From positions 124,001-188,000 of the forward strand of contig NZ_JARTVY010000001.1 in the NCBI RefSeq assembly GCF_031450805.1: a stretch of 64,000 nt of DNA, in the 5' to 3' direction. Both the position numbers and the translations under genes were made by a program. This document shows, one piece after another, positions 36,459 through 45,268 of the stretch; the first letter of the stretch is position 1, and the number at the start of each line of letters is the position of its first letter. The notes beneath the pieces were generated by a model. The model was not told the origin of the DNA. It did no database searches and was given only the letters and a program-made list of their open reading frames with translations. This stretch comes from Caballeronia sp031450805. Its GTDB lineage: Bacteria; Pseudomonadota; Gammaproteobacteria; Burkholderiales; Burkholderiaceae.

Positions 36459-37415
36459 TCATAAAGCAGAGACGGCTGCGGCCCGCGCGCGCACGATCTC
36501 GATGAACCCGGCGAGCACCGGGCTCACCTCCGCCGCGCGCCACACGAGTCCCGTTTCGACGACGGGCGCATCGGCCACCGGCCGCAACGGACGATACACC
36601 ACGCCCGTGCGCCGCAGATGCCGCAGCGATTGCGGCACGAGCGCGACGCCCATGCCCGCCGACACCAGGCTCACGATGGTCTGCATCTGAATCGCCTCTT
36701 GGCCGATGCGCGGCGTCAGCCCCGCTGCGCCGTAGCAACCCATGATGATGTCATACAAGCCCGGCGCGAGACGCCTCGGAAACACGACGAGCGGCGCGGC
36801 GGCCAGCTCGCGCAGATCGACGGGCGTATCGGCCCATTCCGCCGCGCCCTGCTGCAACTGCTCCGCCGCTTCCGCCGACATCGCGACGACGAGCGGTTCA
36901 CGCGCGATCGGCAGATAGGAGAGCGACATCGCGTGGCGCGGCGGCAGCGGCGGGATGACAAGGCCCGCATCGATGCGGCCGGCGACGAGTTCTTCGATCT
37001 GCACGTCGCTCGTCGCTTCGGTCAGCTGCAGCCGCACGCCGGCATAGCGTGCGCCGAAATCGCGCAGCAGCGCGGGCAGCAGGCCGTAATCCGCCGTCGA
37101 CACGAACGCGAGCGACAGCACGCCCGCCTCGCCGCGCGCGAGCGATTGCGCGAGCGGACGCAGCGCATCGGCGGAGGCGAGCAGCCGGCGCACTTCGGGC
37201 AGCAAGTCCTTGCCGACCGGCGTCAGCTCGACCGTGCGCTTCGTTCGCGCGAACAGCGCCACGCCGAGCGCGTCTTCCAGCGCGCGGATGGCTTGCGAGA
37301 GCGGCGGCTGAGTCATCGCGAGCCGCGCGGCGGCACGGCCGAAGTGCATTTCTTCGGCCACCGTCACGAAGTAGCGCAACAAACGCAGCTCGATGGGCGG
37401 GTTTCGCTCTTCCAT
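36459..37415 (-). CDS. LysR-type transcriptional regulator divergent from ilvD
   Basis: The 318-residue protein has an N-terminal winged helix-turn-helix (about residues 8-67, with LRYFVTVAEEMHFGRAAARL and TQPPLSQAIRALED) and a C-terminal effector-binding domain. The start at 37415 faces ilvD with 108 bases between, so control of ilvD is plausible but not shown. The HFGRAA type resembles BenM/CatR-like and IlvY-like members; the effector is unknown. Confidence 0.88.
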   Translation of the reverse strand: MEERNPPIELRLLRYFVTVAEEMHFGRAAARLAMTQPPLSQAIRALEDALGVALFARTKRTVELTPVGKDLLPEVRRLLASADALRPLAQSLARGEAGVLSLAFVSTADYGLLPALLRDFGARYAGVRLQLTEATSDVQIEELVAGRIDAGLVIPPLPPRHAMSLSYLPIAREPLVVAMSAEAAEQLQQGAAEWADTPVDLRELAAAPLVVFPRRLAPGLYDIIMGCYGAAGLTPRIGQEAIQMQTIVSLVSAGMGVALVPQSLRHLRRTGVVYRPLRPVADAPVVETGLVWRAAEVSPVLAGFIEIVRARAAAVSAL

Positions 37416-37523
37416 TGATATGTTCCGCGACCTAATACGCCCTGAATAATATATTGGACAGGCACAAGCCGACGCTTCATTCTTGGGCCACTAGACCAAG
37501 AACATTCTTACGGAGCCCCCATC
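37416..37523. promoter_or_regulatory. Divergent promoter region lysR / ilvD
   Basis: The 108-base gap is AT-richer than its surroundings (CTAATACGCCCTGAATAAT near 37433-37451). It should hold both promoters and LysR-type operator sites of T-N11-A form, which I cannot fix precisely. GGAGCC precedes the ilvD ATG. Confidence 0.45.
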
Positions 37524-39197
37524 ATGGCCTTCAATCGCCGCTCGAAAAACATCACCCAGGGCGTTGCGCGCTCGCCCAACCGTTCGATGTACTACGCCCT
37601 CGGTTACAAGGAGGAAGACTTCGACAAGCCGATGATCGGCATCGCCAACGGGCATTCGACCATCACGCCGTGCAACGCGGGCCTGCAGCGCCTCGCGGAC
37701 GCCGCGATCGCCGCGATCAGACAGTCGGACGCGAACCCGCAGATTTTCGGCACGCCGACGATCTCCGACGGCATGTCGATGGGCACCGAAGGCATGAAGT
37801 ATTCGCTCGTGTCGCGCGAGGTGATTGCCGACTGTATCGAGACGGCCGTGCAGGGCCAGTGGATGGACGGCGTCGTCGTGATCGGCGGCTGCGACAAGAA
37901 CATGCCGGGCGGGATGATCGGCCTCGCGCGCATGAACGTGCCGGGCATCTACGTCTACGGCGGCACCATTCGTCCGGGCAACTGGAAGGGCCAGGATCTG
38001 ACCATCGTGTCGTCGTTCGAGGCGGTCGGCGAGTTCACGGCGGGCCGCATGTCGGAAGAGGATTTCAAGGGCGTCGAGAAGAACGCGTGTCCGTCGACCG
38101 GATCGTGCGGCGGCATGTACACGGCCAACACGATGAGTTCGTCGTTCGAGGCGCTCGGCATGTCGCTGATGTATTCGTCGACGATGGCGAACCCGGACGA
38201 GGAGAAGGTCGACTCGGCGGCCGAATCGGCGCGCGTGCTGGTGGAAGCGGTCAAGAAGGACCTGAAGCCGCGCGACATCATCACGAAGGAGTCGATCGAG
38301 AACGCGGTCGCGCTCATCATGGCGACGGGCGGCTCGACCAACGCGGTGCTGCACTATCTCGCGATCGCGCATGCGGCGGAAGTCGAGTGGACTATCGACG
38401 ACTTCGAGCGCATGCGCAAGAAAGTGCCGGTCATCTGCGATCTGAAGCCGTCGGGCCAGTACGTCGCGACCGATCTGCACAAGGCGGGCGGCATTCCCCA
38501 AGTGCTGCGGATTCTGCTCGACGCGGGTCTCCTGCACGGCGATTGCATGACGATCACGGGCCGCACCATCGCCGAAGAACTGAAGGACGTGCCGGCCAAG
38601 CCGCGCGCGGATCAGAAGGTCATCTTCCCGATCGAGCAGGCGCTCTACAAGCAGGGCCATCTTGCGATACTGCGTGGCAATCTTGCGGAAGACGGTGCGG
38701 TCGCGAAGATCACCGGGTTGAAGAATCCGGTGATCACCGGCCCGGCGCGCGTGTTCGACGACGAGCAGACCGCGATGGACGCCATTCTCGCGGACAAGAT
38801 CAAGGCCGGCGATGTCGTCGTGTTGCGCTATCTCGGACCGCAAGGCGGCCCCGGCATGCCGGAGATGCTCGCGCCGACATCGGCGATCATCGGCAAGGGG
38901 CTGGGGGAATCGGTCGGTCTCATCACCGATGGACGTTTTTCGGGCGGCACGTGGGGCATGGTGGTCGGCCACGTCGCGCCGGAAGCATACGCGGGCGGGA
39001 CGATCGGCCTCGTGCAGGAAGGCGATTCGATCACCATCGATGCACACAAGCTGCTGCTGCAGCTGAACGTGGATGACGCGGAAATCGCGCGTCGGCGTGC
39101 GGCGTGGAAGAAGCCGGCGCCGCGTTATACGCGTGGCGTGCTGGCGAAGTTTGCGTCGCTGGCGCTGCCGGCGAATCGGGGGGCGGTGACGGGGTAA
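37524..39197 (+). CDS. ilvD: Dihydroxy-acid dehydratase
   Basis: This Fe-S enzyme is the third step of isoleucine and valine synthesis. The 557-residue product has Fe-S cysteines in GGCDKNMPGG and CPSTGSCGGMYTANTMS, the Mg-binding KVIFPIEQ and C-terminal DGRFSGGTWGMVVGH with VGLITDGRFSGG typical of the family. GGAGCC lies just before the ATG. The gene is monocistronic and closed by a symmetric terminator. Confidence 0.97.
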   Translation: MAFNRRSKNITQGVARSPNRSMYYALGYKEEDFDKPMIGIANGHSTITPCNAGLQRLADAAIAAIRQSDANPQIFGTPTISDGMSMGTEGMKYSLVSREVIADCIETAVQGQWMDGVVVIGGCDKNMPGGMIGLARMNVPGIYVYGGTIRPGNWKGQDLTIVSSFEAVGEFTAGRMSEEDFKGVEKNACPSTGSCGGMYTANTMSSSFEALGMSLMYSSTMANPDEEKVDSAAESARVLVEAVKKDLKPRDIITKESIENAVALIMATGGSTNAVLHYLAIAHAAEVEWTIDDFERMRKKVPVICDLKPSGQYVATDLHKAGGIPQVLRILLDAGLLHGDCMTITGRTIAEELKDVPAKPRADQKVIFPIEQALYKQGHLAILRGNLAEDGAVAKITGLKNPVITGPARVFDDEQTAMDAILADKIKAGDVVVLRYLGPQGGPGMPEMLAPTSAIIGKGLGESVGLITDGRFSGGTWGMVVGHVAPEAYAGGTIGLVQEGDSITIDAHKLLLQLNVDDAEIARRRAAWKKPAPRYTRGVLAKFASLALPANRGAVTG

Positions 39198-39224
39198 CGC
39201 GCCGCGCAGTTTCTCCAAGGCAAT

Positions 39225-39258
39225 GACAAAGGGGCGCTCAATGCGCCCCTTTGTCTTC
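39225..39258. terminator. Bidirectional terminator between ilvD and DUF2486 gene
   Basis: A perfect 13-bp stem (39225-39237 with 39243-39255) has a 5-base loop and T-rich flank on the plus side. It lies between convergent stops at 39197 and 39273. Confidence 0.85.
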
Positions 39259-39272
39259 TCAATCGATGATGT

Positions 39273-39623
39273 TCAAACTTCCCGCTGCCGCCGCAACTCC
39301 TCCTCCACCGCGACGCTGACCCACTCGCGCATGTGCGCTTCCAGCGCGACCGCCACTTCGCGCGTGATGTCCTGCACGAGCTTCGCCGAATGCGCGCGCA
39401 GCACGTCCTGACAACGCGCTTCGATCAGCGCGCGGGCCTCGCCGTTCAGGAACTGCGCGACGCGCCCCTGCAAGCGTTGCGCGACGAGTTCGGCGTCGTA
39501 AGCCACGGTCGCTTCGTCAGCCGATGCCGCACGCGCGAATTCCGGCTTGCCGGGCACGACGACATCGGTGAGAACGGGAATCGACGGATCGAAGGAATCG
39601 GACGTGTTCGTGGTATCGGTCAT
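39273..39623 (-). CDS. DUF2486 family protein
   Basis: The 116-residue soluble protein starts MTDTTNTSDSFDPSIPVLTDVV and is helical and charged toward the C-terminus (VEEELRRQREV). The SIPVLTDVV opening is typical of DUF2486, a family of Burkholderia and relatives with unknown function. It follows pepA and holC on the same strand and may be part of that unit. Confidence 0.8.
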   Translation of the reverse strand: MTDTTNTSDSFDPSIPVLTDVVVPGKPEFARAASADEATVAYDAELVAQRLQGRVAQFLNGEARALIEARCQDVLRAHSAKLVQDITREVAVALEAHMREWVSVAVEEELRRQREV

Positions 39624-39691
39624 GGTCTTGAATGTGTCAGAGCGGTCCGTGCGCCGATGCTAACGCGCGCGCGCCGCCCCGCTCTGTTCGC

Positions 39692-40120
39692 TCAGCCGCC
39701 TTGCTTATGCGTTTCGATGGCGTAGCCGCGATCACGATAGAAGCGAAACCGCTCGCGCCCGGCTGCGAGTTCGTCGCTTTCATTGCCGACGATCTCGATG
39801 AGCCGCTCGAAGCGCGCGAACTGCGCGGGCACCGGTGCGCCGAGATTGACCAGCACCTGATGATGCGGCACGTCGTTCAGATCCGATGCCAGCACCACCG
39901 GCGTTTCCTGCGCGAGCGCGCTTTTAGCCATGCAATGGGGCACGAACTCGAGCGGCGCGAAGGTCCACAACTGCTCGTCGAACGCGGCGAGACGCTGCGG
40001 TTCCGCGAGCACGACGAGCGCCCGCCCGCTCGCATACGCCTTGCGCGCGAGGCGGCAGGCATAGGCGAGCGGATCGCCGACATTCGTATGGAAGTCGATG
40101 CGCGTCACGGTCTCGCTCAC
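39692..40120 (-). CDS. holC: DNA polymerase III chi subunit
   Basis: The 142-residue chi subunit links the clamp loader to single-strand binding protein. The sequence runs TRIDFHTNVGDPLAYACRL, then FEQ-type LWTFAPLEFVPHC and a C-terminal RFERLIEIV, in line with HolC. The start is a GTG at 40120 overlapping the pepA stop (GTGA), with an internal GTG 12 bases later as alternative. Order pepA-holC is conserved in many proteobacteria. The frame open upstream lies inside pepA and is not coding. Confidence 0.9.
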   Translation of the reverse strand: MSETVTRIDFHTNVGDPLAYACRLARKAYASGRALVVLAEPQRLAAFDEQLWTFAPLEFVPHCMAKSALAQETPVVLASDLNDVPHHQVLVNLGAPVPAQFARFERLIEIVGNESDELAAGRERFRFYRDRGYAIETHKQGG

Positions 40121-41664
40121 TGCCCCGCGCGATCGATCAGGAATTGCGACAAGAGCGGCACCGGCCGGCCCGTCGCGCCCTTCGCCGCGCCGCTCTTCCA
40201 CGCGGTCCCGGCGATATCGAGGTGCGCCCACGGATAGTTCTGCGCGAAGCGCGACAGGAAGCACGCCGCCGTCACGCTGCCCGCCGGCCTTCCGCCAATG
40301 TTCGCGACATCCGCGAAATTCGACTTGAGCTGTTCCTGATATTCGTCGTCGAGCGGCAGACGCCACGCCGGATCGACCGCCTCGCGTGATGCATCGAGCA
40401 GTTCGCCGGCGAGCGCATCGTCCTTCGAGAAAAGACCCGTGTTGTGATGGCCGAGCGCGATGATGCACGCGCCCGTCAACGTCGCGATATCGACCACGGC
40501 GGCCGGCTTGAAACGTTCCGCGTACGTGAGCGCGTCGCAGAGAATGAGGCGGCCTTCGGCGTCGGTGTTCAGCACTTCGATGGTCGTGCCGTTCATCGCC
40601 GTGATGATGTCGCCCGGCTTGACCGCGTTGCCCGCGGGCATGTTCTCGCAGGTCGGCACCACGCCGATCACGTTCAGCTTCAGGCCCATTTCCGCGACGG
40701 CGCGCAACGTGCCGAAGACCGAGCCCGCGCCGCACATGTCGTACTTCATCTCGTCCATCGCCTCACCGGGCTTGATGGAGATGCCGCCGGAATCGAACGT
40801 GATGCCCTTGCCGACCAGCACGATCGGCGCATTCGCTGCAACCGCCGCATTCTTGCCGCGCGCCTTCGCCGGCTCGCCCGCGCCCTGATAATGCATGACG
40901 ATGAACTGCGGCGGCTCTGCCGATCCCTTCGCGACCGACAGGAACGACCCCATGTTCAGCGCCTCGATCTGCTTCTGGCCGAGCACTTCGACCTTGAGCT
41001 TCCAGTCGCGGCCGAGCTGCTTCGCGGTCTGCCCGAGATAAGTCGGCGTGCAGACGTTCGGCGGCAGATTGCCGAGATCGCGCGTGAGGTCCATGCCGTT
41101 GGCGATGGCGACGCCTTGCCTGACCGCGACGCGCGCGACTTTCTCGTCGGCGGTATCGATGCTGAAGACGATTTTTCTGAGCGAGCGCTCGCCGTTTTCC
41201 GGCTTGCTCTTCATCTGCGAGAACTTGTAGGTGAGCTCGCGCAGCGCGAGGACGGCGGCACGCACGGCCCAGTCGCCGGTGCGCTCGAGAATCGGCAATT
41301 GCGCGAGCGTGAAGGTCACTTGCGCGATCTTCGTGCCGAGGATCACGCGCCATGCCGCGCGCACGGCTTCGCCATAGGCTTTCTGATTGAAGGCGTCCTG
41401 CTTGCCGAGGCCGACGAGCAGCACACGCGCGGCTCCGATGCCCGTCACTTCCGGCACCATCAGCGTGGTGCCCGCGCGGCCGCTCATGTCGCCCGCCTTG
41501 ACGACGCGCGAAATCAGCCCTTTCGTCGCGATATCCATGACGCGGGCCGCGCCTGTGAGTGTCTGTGCTTCGAACACGCCGAGCACGACGACATCGGCTT
41601 TCCCCGTCAGGAAACCATTTGCCTCGCCTTTGCTCCAATCACAGGCTTTTATGCTAAAGTCCAT
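40117..41664 (-). CDS. pepA: Leucyl aminopeptidase (M17)
   Basis: This two-zinc (or manganese) hexameric aminopeptidase has 515 residues. Catalytic and metal-binding motifs are VGKGITFDSGGISIKP, MKYDMCGAG and signature NTDAEGRLILCDAL. The start at 41664 (MDFSIKACDW) has GAGGAT upstream; the further ATG at 41754 adds 30 non-family residues. It is divergent from lptF, an arrangement common in proteobacteria. Confidence 0.96.
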   Translation of the reverse strand: MDFSIKACDWSKGEANGFLTGKADVVVLGVFEAQTLTGAARVMDIATKGLISRVVKAGDMSGRAGTTLMVPEVTGIGAARVLLVGLGKQDAFNQKAYGEAVRAAWRVILGTKIAQVTFTLAQLPILERTGDWAVRAAVLALRELTYKFSQMKSKPENGERSLRKIVFSIDTADEKVARVAVRQGVAIANGMDLTRDLGNLPPNVCTPTYLGQTAKQLGRDWKLKVEVLGQKQIEALNMGSFLSVAKGSAEPPQFIVMHYQGAGEPAKARGKNAAVAANAPIVLVGKGITFDSGGISIKPGEAMDEMKYDMCGAGSVFGTLRAVAEMGLKLNVIGVVPTCENMPAGNAVKPGDIITAMNGTTIEVLNTDAEGRLILCDALTYAERFKPAAVVDIATLTGACIIALGHHNTGLFSKDDALAGELLDASREAVDPAWRLPLDDEYQEQLKSNFADVANIGGRPAGSVTAACFLSRFAQNYPWAHLDIAGTAWKSGAAKGATGRPVPLLSQFLIDRAGQ

Positions 41665-41828
41665 CGCGCTTATCCTCGGTAAAATCTGGGCTGAAGGATG
41701 AAAGCCGCAATTATCCGCTATTTTCACCGCGGCGGTCACAGGCTCACGGCGCAAGGGAACGAAGCGTCGAACCTCGCGTCTGTAGAACGAATAGCCACGC
41801 TGCTGCCGCCGGCCTCAAGCAAAATTCA

Positions 41829-42926
41829 ATGATCTTCGAACGCTCCCTGCAGCGCGAACTCGCGTACACGGCCGGCGCCGTGTTCATGGTGCTGCTCACG
41901 ATCATGCTCACGACGATGATGATCCGCATCGTCGGCTTCGCGGCATCGGGCCAGGTCGACCCGCGCGATGTCGTCGTGCTGATCGGGCTCACGGTCATCG
42001 GCTATCTCGCCGTCATGCTGATCGTGACGCTCTTCGTGTCCATCCTCTTCGTGCTCACGCGCTGGTATCGCGATTCGGAGATGGTCGTGTGGCTCGCCTC
42101 GGGCGTAAGCCAGACGCAGCTCATCAAGCCGATCGCCACGTTCTCCGCGCCGATCATCATCCTCATCGTTTTCTTCGCGTTCGTCGGCTGGCCCTGGTCG
42201 AACCAGCAGAGCAAGCTCATCAAGGCGCGCTTTCAGCAGCGCGATGAAGTGTCGTTGCTCGCGCCGGGGCAGTTCCGCGAATCGCCGTCGAGCCATCGCG
42301 TGTTCTTCATCGAGAAGATGTCGCCGGATCAGGGGCATGTCGAGAACGTGTTCGTCACGAGCACCGAAGGCGGCAAGGTCAACGTGATCGTCTCGAAGAA
42401 CGGCCACACCGAAACACGCGCGGACGGCGACCGCTTCATCGTGCTGGAAAACGGCCGCCGTTACGATGGCGAACCCGGCCAGCCCAACTTCCGGATCATG
42501 GAATTCGCGCGCTACGGCGTAAAGATCATGAACCATCAGGTGGTCAATACGCCGTCGACGACGGGCATCTCCACGCCCGATCTGCTCGCCGATCCAACCC
42601 GGCAGAACCTCGCCGAATTCGCGTGGCGGCTGGGCTTGCCGCTCATCGCCATCAATCTGATGCTGCTCGCCATCCCGCTGTCCTATCAGAATCCGCGCCG
42701 CAGCCGGACCATCAATCTCGTGATGGCCGTGTTGATCTATCTTACTTACTCGAACCTGCTCAACGTGGTGCAGTCGTGGATCGAGCAAGGGAAGCTCTCG
42801 TTCGGCGTGGGGATCGCGGGGCTGCATATTCTGGTGAGCGCGGTCGTGGCTTTCATCTTCTGGCTGCGGGTGCGCAACCGGCCGCTCTTCACGCGCGCGA
42901 TGTTCACGCGCTCGAAGGGGGCGTAA
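41829..42926 (+). CDS. lptF: LPS export permease LptF
   Basis: LptF is one of the two membrane subunits of the LptB2FG extractor that pulls lipopolysaccharide from the inner membrane. The 365-residue product begins MIFERSLQRELAYTAG. It has six membrane helices, three on each side of a periplasmic beta-jellyroll (about 130-260). lptG follows after 3 bases. It is divergent from pepA. Confidence 0.95.
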   Translation: MIFERSLQRELAYTAGAVFMVLLTIMLTTMMIRIVGFAASGQVDPRDVVVLIGLTVIGYLAVMLIVTLFVSILFVLTRWYRDSEMVVWLASGVSQTQLIKPIATFSAPIIILIVFFAFVGWPWSNQQSKLIKARFQQRDEVSLLAPGQFRESPSSHRVFFIEKMSPDQGHVENVFVTSTEGGKVNVIVSKNGHTETRADGDRFIVLENGRRYDGEPGQPNFRIMEFARYGVKIMNHQVVNTPSTTGISTPDLLADPTRQNLAEFAWRLGLPLIAINLMLLAIPLSYQNPRRSRTINLVMAVLIYLTYSNLLNVVQSWIEQGKLSFGVGIAGLHILVSAVVAFIFWLRVRNRPLFTRAMFTRSKGA

Positions 42927-42929
42927 GCA

Positions 42930-44078
42930 ATGCGCATCTACGAACGATACTTCGCGCGCCAGATCTATCTCGCGTTCATCTTTATCCTGTTCGCGTTCTC
43001 GGGCCTGTTCTTCTTTTTCGACCTGATCAACGAACTGAACACGGTCGGGCACGGCAACTACAAGTTCACGCTCGCGGTGCTGCGTGTCGCGTTGCAGACG
43101 CCGTCGCGCTTCTACGAAATCATCCCCGTCGCGGCGCTGATTTCCGCCATCTACGTGTTCGCGCAGATGGCGGCGGCATCGGAGTTCACCATCTTCCGCG
43201 TGTCGGGGCTGTCCACCGGCACTGCGTTGCGCTCGCTGTTGAAGATCGGCGTGCCGCTCGTGCTGGTGACCTATCTGATCGGCGAAGTCATCGGCCCGTA
43301 TTCGGACCAGTTGTCCGAGCGCGTGCGGCTCGAGGCGCTGGGCTCGTCGGTGTCGTCGAACTTCCAGTCGGGCGTGTGGGTGAAGGACACGCTCAACGCG
43401 AAGGAGAACGGCGAGCAGGTCACGCGCTTCGTCAACGTGGGGACGCTCAATCCCGACACGACGATCGCGAACGTGCGCATCTATGAGTTCGATTCGAAAT
43501 TCCGTCTGTCGAACGTGCGCATCGCGCAGAGCGGCGTGTTTCAGCCGCCCGGCCACTGGAAGCTGACCGGGGTGACGGAAACGCAGTTGATCGACGCGCA
43601 GCCGCAAGCCGTCAATCCCGGCGATACGCTCAATCCGGTGTATCGCGCGAAGGAAACGGCGCTGCCGGAATACTCGCTGCGCTCCGAGCTGACGCCGCAG
43701 ATTCTGTCGGTGCTGCTGGTGTCGCCGGACCGGATGTCGATGTTCAACCTCTTCCGCTATATCCAGCATCTGACGGAGAATCATCAGGACACGCAGCGGT
43801 ATCAGATCGCGTTCTGGCGCAAGATTCTTTATCCGTTCGCCGTGCTGGTCATGCTGGTGCTGTCGCTGCCGTTCGCTTACCTGCATACGCGCGCGGGCGT
43901 GGTGGGCGTGAAGGTGTTCGGCGGCATCATGATCGGCATGAGCTTTCAGTTGTTCAACACGCTGTTTTCGCACATCGGCACGCTCAATACGTGGCCCGCG
44001 CCGATCACGGCGGCGGCGCCCGCCCTCGCCTATCTGGCGATCGGCTTGCTGGGCCTGAAGTGGGTCGAACGGCACTGA
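42930..44078 (+). CDS. lptG: LPS export permease LptG
   Basis: LptG is the partner of LptF in LPS extraction. The 382-residue product starts MRIYERYFARQIYLAF, with three N-terminal helices, a periplasmic jellyroll (about 125-290) and three C-terminal helices. Conserved parts are ASEFTIFRVSGLS near the coupling helix and the DRMSMFNLFRYI segment before the second helix set. The two genes are coupled by 3-base spacing. Confidence 0.95.
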   Translation: MRIYERYFARQIYLAFIFILFAFSGLFFFFDLINELNTVGHGNYKFTLAVLRVALQTPSRFYEIIPVAALISAIYVFAQMAAASEFTIFRVSGLSTGTALRSLLKIGVPLVLVTYLIGEVIGPYSDQLSERVRLEALGSSVSSNFQSGVWVKDTLNAKENGEQVTRFVNVGTLNPDTTIANVRIYEFDSKFRLSNVRIAQSGVFQPPGHWKLTGVTETQLIDAQPQAVNPGDTLNPVYRAKETALPEYSLRSELTPQILSVLLVSPDRMSMFNLFRYIQHLTENHQDTQRYQIAFWRKILYPFAVLVMLVLSLPFAYLHTRAGVVGVKVFGGIMIGMSFQLFNTLFSHIGTLNTWPAPITAAAPALAYLAIGLLGLKWVERH

Positions 44079-44097
44079 ATCGTTTCGGGAGAGCGTG

Positions 44098-44463
44098 ATG
44101 GGCAAGCACGGCATCATCCTGTTCGGCCACGGCGCACGCGATCCGCGCTGGGCCGAGCCGTTCGAACGTCTGGCTGTGAAGCTGCGTTCGCTGCGCAGCG
44201 ATCCGGTCTCGCTCGCCTTTCTCGAACTGATGAAGCCCGACCTGCCCGCTGCGGTCGCCGCGCAAGCCGCCGAAGGATGCGATGCGATCACCGTCGTGCC
44301 GGTTTTCTTCGGACAGGGCGGACATGTGAGGCGCGACTTGCCGCAGGTCATCGACACGTGCCGTGCGGCGAATCCGGGCGTCGTCATCCGCTGCGCCACG
44401 GCCGTCGGCGAGGACGATGCGGTGCTCGAGGCGGTTGCGGGGTATTGTTTGCGGCAGGTTTAG
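44098..44463 (+). CDS. cbiX: Small CbiX-type chelatase / sirohydrochlorin-binding protein
   Basis: The 121-residue single-domain protein is of the short CbiX type. HGIILFGHGARDPRW provides the first catalytic His (about residue 10), and VPVFFGQGGHVRRDLP the second. Short CbiX proteins insert cobalt or, as SirB-like enzymes, iron into sirohydrochlorin. cobA for siroheme lies nearby in opposite orientation and sulfite reductase needs siroheme, so an iron role is likely by context. I chose the ATG at 44098 over the adjacent GTG because GGGAGAG precedes it. Confidence 0.9.
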   Translation: MGKHGIILFGHGARDPRWAEPFERLAVKLRSLRSDPVSLAFLELMKPDLPAAVAAQAAEGCDAITVVPVFFGQGGHVRRDLPQVIDTCRAANPGVVIRCATAVGEDDAVLEAVAGYCLRQV

Positions 44464-44872
44464 GGGCGACGGCTGGCCGTTTGGCTGAGTGTTTGCGGCG
44501 TGCAGCGGGAGCTACGATGGAATCCAGTTCCGTCACCACTGCAATATCCCCATGCCCAGCGACACGCAGTCCTCCGCCGGCATCTCGATTCTCTCGATGC
44601 GAAGTTCGGAACCGCCACCAGCGAGCCTTCGACTCCGGCTTATCCCGAAGAAGTTATCCGGCTCCGAAGTGAGGTGACGCGTCTGCGCGCGGAACTTCAG
44701 CTCGTCGAAGCCAGGGTGAACGGTTACGCCACGCCACCGAACGCTCGCTGGATGGCATCGATAGCACATACAGGCGCTTATGTCGGTGGCTTGCGGCACC
44801 GCCGCGCGAGGCCCGCGGTCTAGTCGCTGGCAATGCCACGGATTCAGTGGAGCGACCCTTTCGGAGCGGCTC
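44464..44872. other. Gap between cbiX and DUF2459 relic, no secure gene
   Basis: About 410 bases carry no convincing gene. The plus frame 44500-44823 has a short coiled-coil-like part (EEVIRLRSEVTRLRAEL) but no ribosome site, a GTG start and a non-protein-like tail. It may be the remains of a gene whose other fragments lie in the two other plus frames. Confidence 0.4.
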
Positions 44873-45187
44873 CTACGGTCGCAACTGCCAAAACAACGCC
44901 CGCTCGAACGGCGCCCACACCGGCACCCGCACGCCTGCGGCATCGAGCGCATTGCGCGTCCACTCGTTGCAGGTGGTATAGGCGGAATAGTGACCGAGCG
45001 CTTCATAGAAGGCATCGTGATCGTTGTAGTGATGCCCCTTCACGCTCGCGGACTGTCCGTTGGCATCGAGCCTGATCGTCCGAAGCACATGGCCCGCCAG
45101 CCGCTTGTAGGCAGCGAGCGATAGCGTGATGGGCAGCGCATCGTCCGATGCCTCACGCGGCGCGGGCGTGAACTGGACCGTCGCGGA
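44873..45187 (-). pseudogene. Truncated DUF2459 (TIGR02117-type) gene, C-terminal half only
   Basis: The open minus frame from the stop at 45188-45190 down to 44873 encodes 104 codons: ALPITLSLAAYKRLAGHVL, HHYNDHDAFYEALGHYSA and TTCNEWTRNALDAAGVRV, with WAPFERALFWQL at the end. This pattern matches the C-terminal half of DUF2459 proteins (normally over 200 residues). There is no proper start codon and ribosome site at the upstream end, and the N-terminal half is absent: a terminator and cobA follow directly. It is interpreted as a decayed gene. Confidence 0.65.
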
Positions 45188-45216
45188 TCACAGCGTAGCG
45201 CAGACACAAGCAAGGC

Positions 45217-45242
45217 AAAAAAAACGCACCTGCCGGTGCGCT
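45217..45242 (-). terminator. Terminator of the cys-cobA operon
   Basis: On the minus strand, CGCACC (45240-45235) pairs with GGTGCG (45230-45225) around the loop GGCA, then eight T (45224-45217). It lies 27 bases beyond the cobA stop. Confidence 0.92.
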
Positions 45243-45268
45243 TTATCATCCCTGAAACGGAGCCGGCA

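Noticed and set aside
41826..44399. 857-codon minus-strand open frame
   Set aside because: It is antisense to lptF, lptG and cbiX, very rich in Arg, His, Asp and Glu, with no domain.
44500..44823. Plus-strand frame with a short coiled coil
   Set aside because: It has a GTG start, no ribosome site and a tail unlike protein; noted only as possible gene debris.
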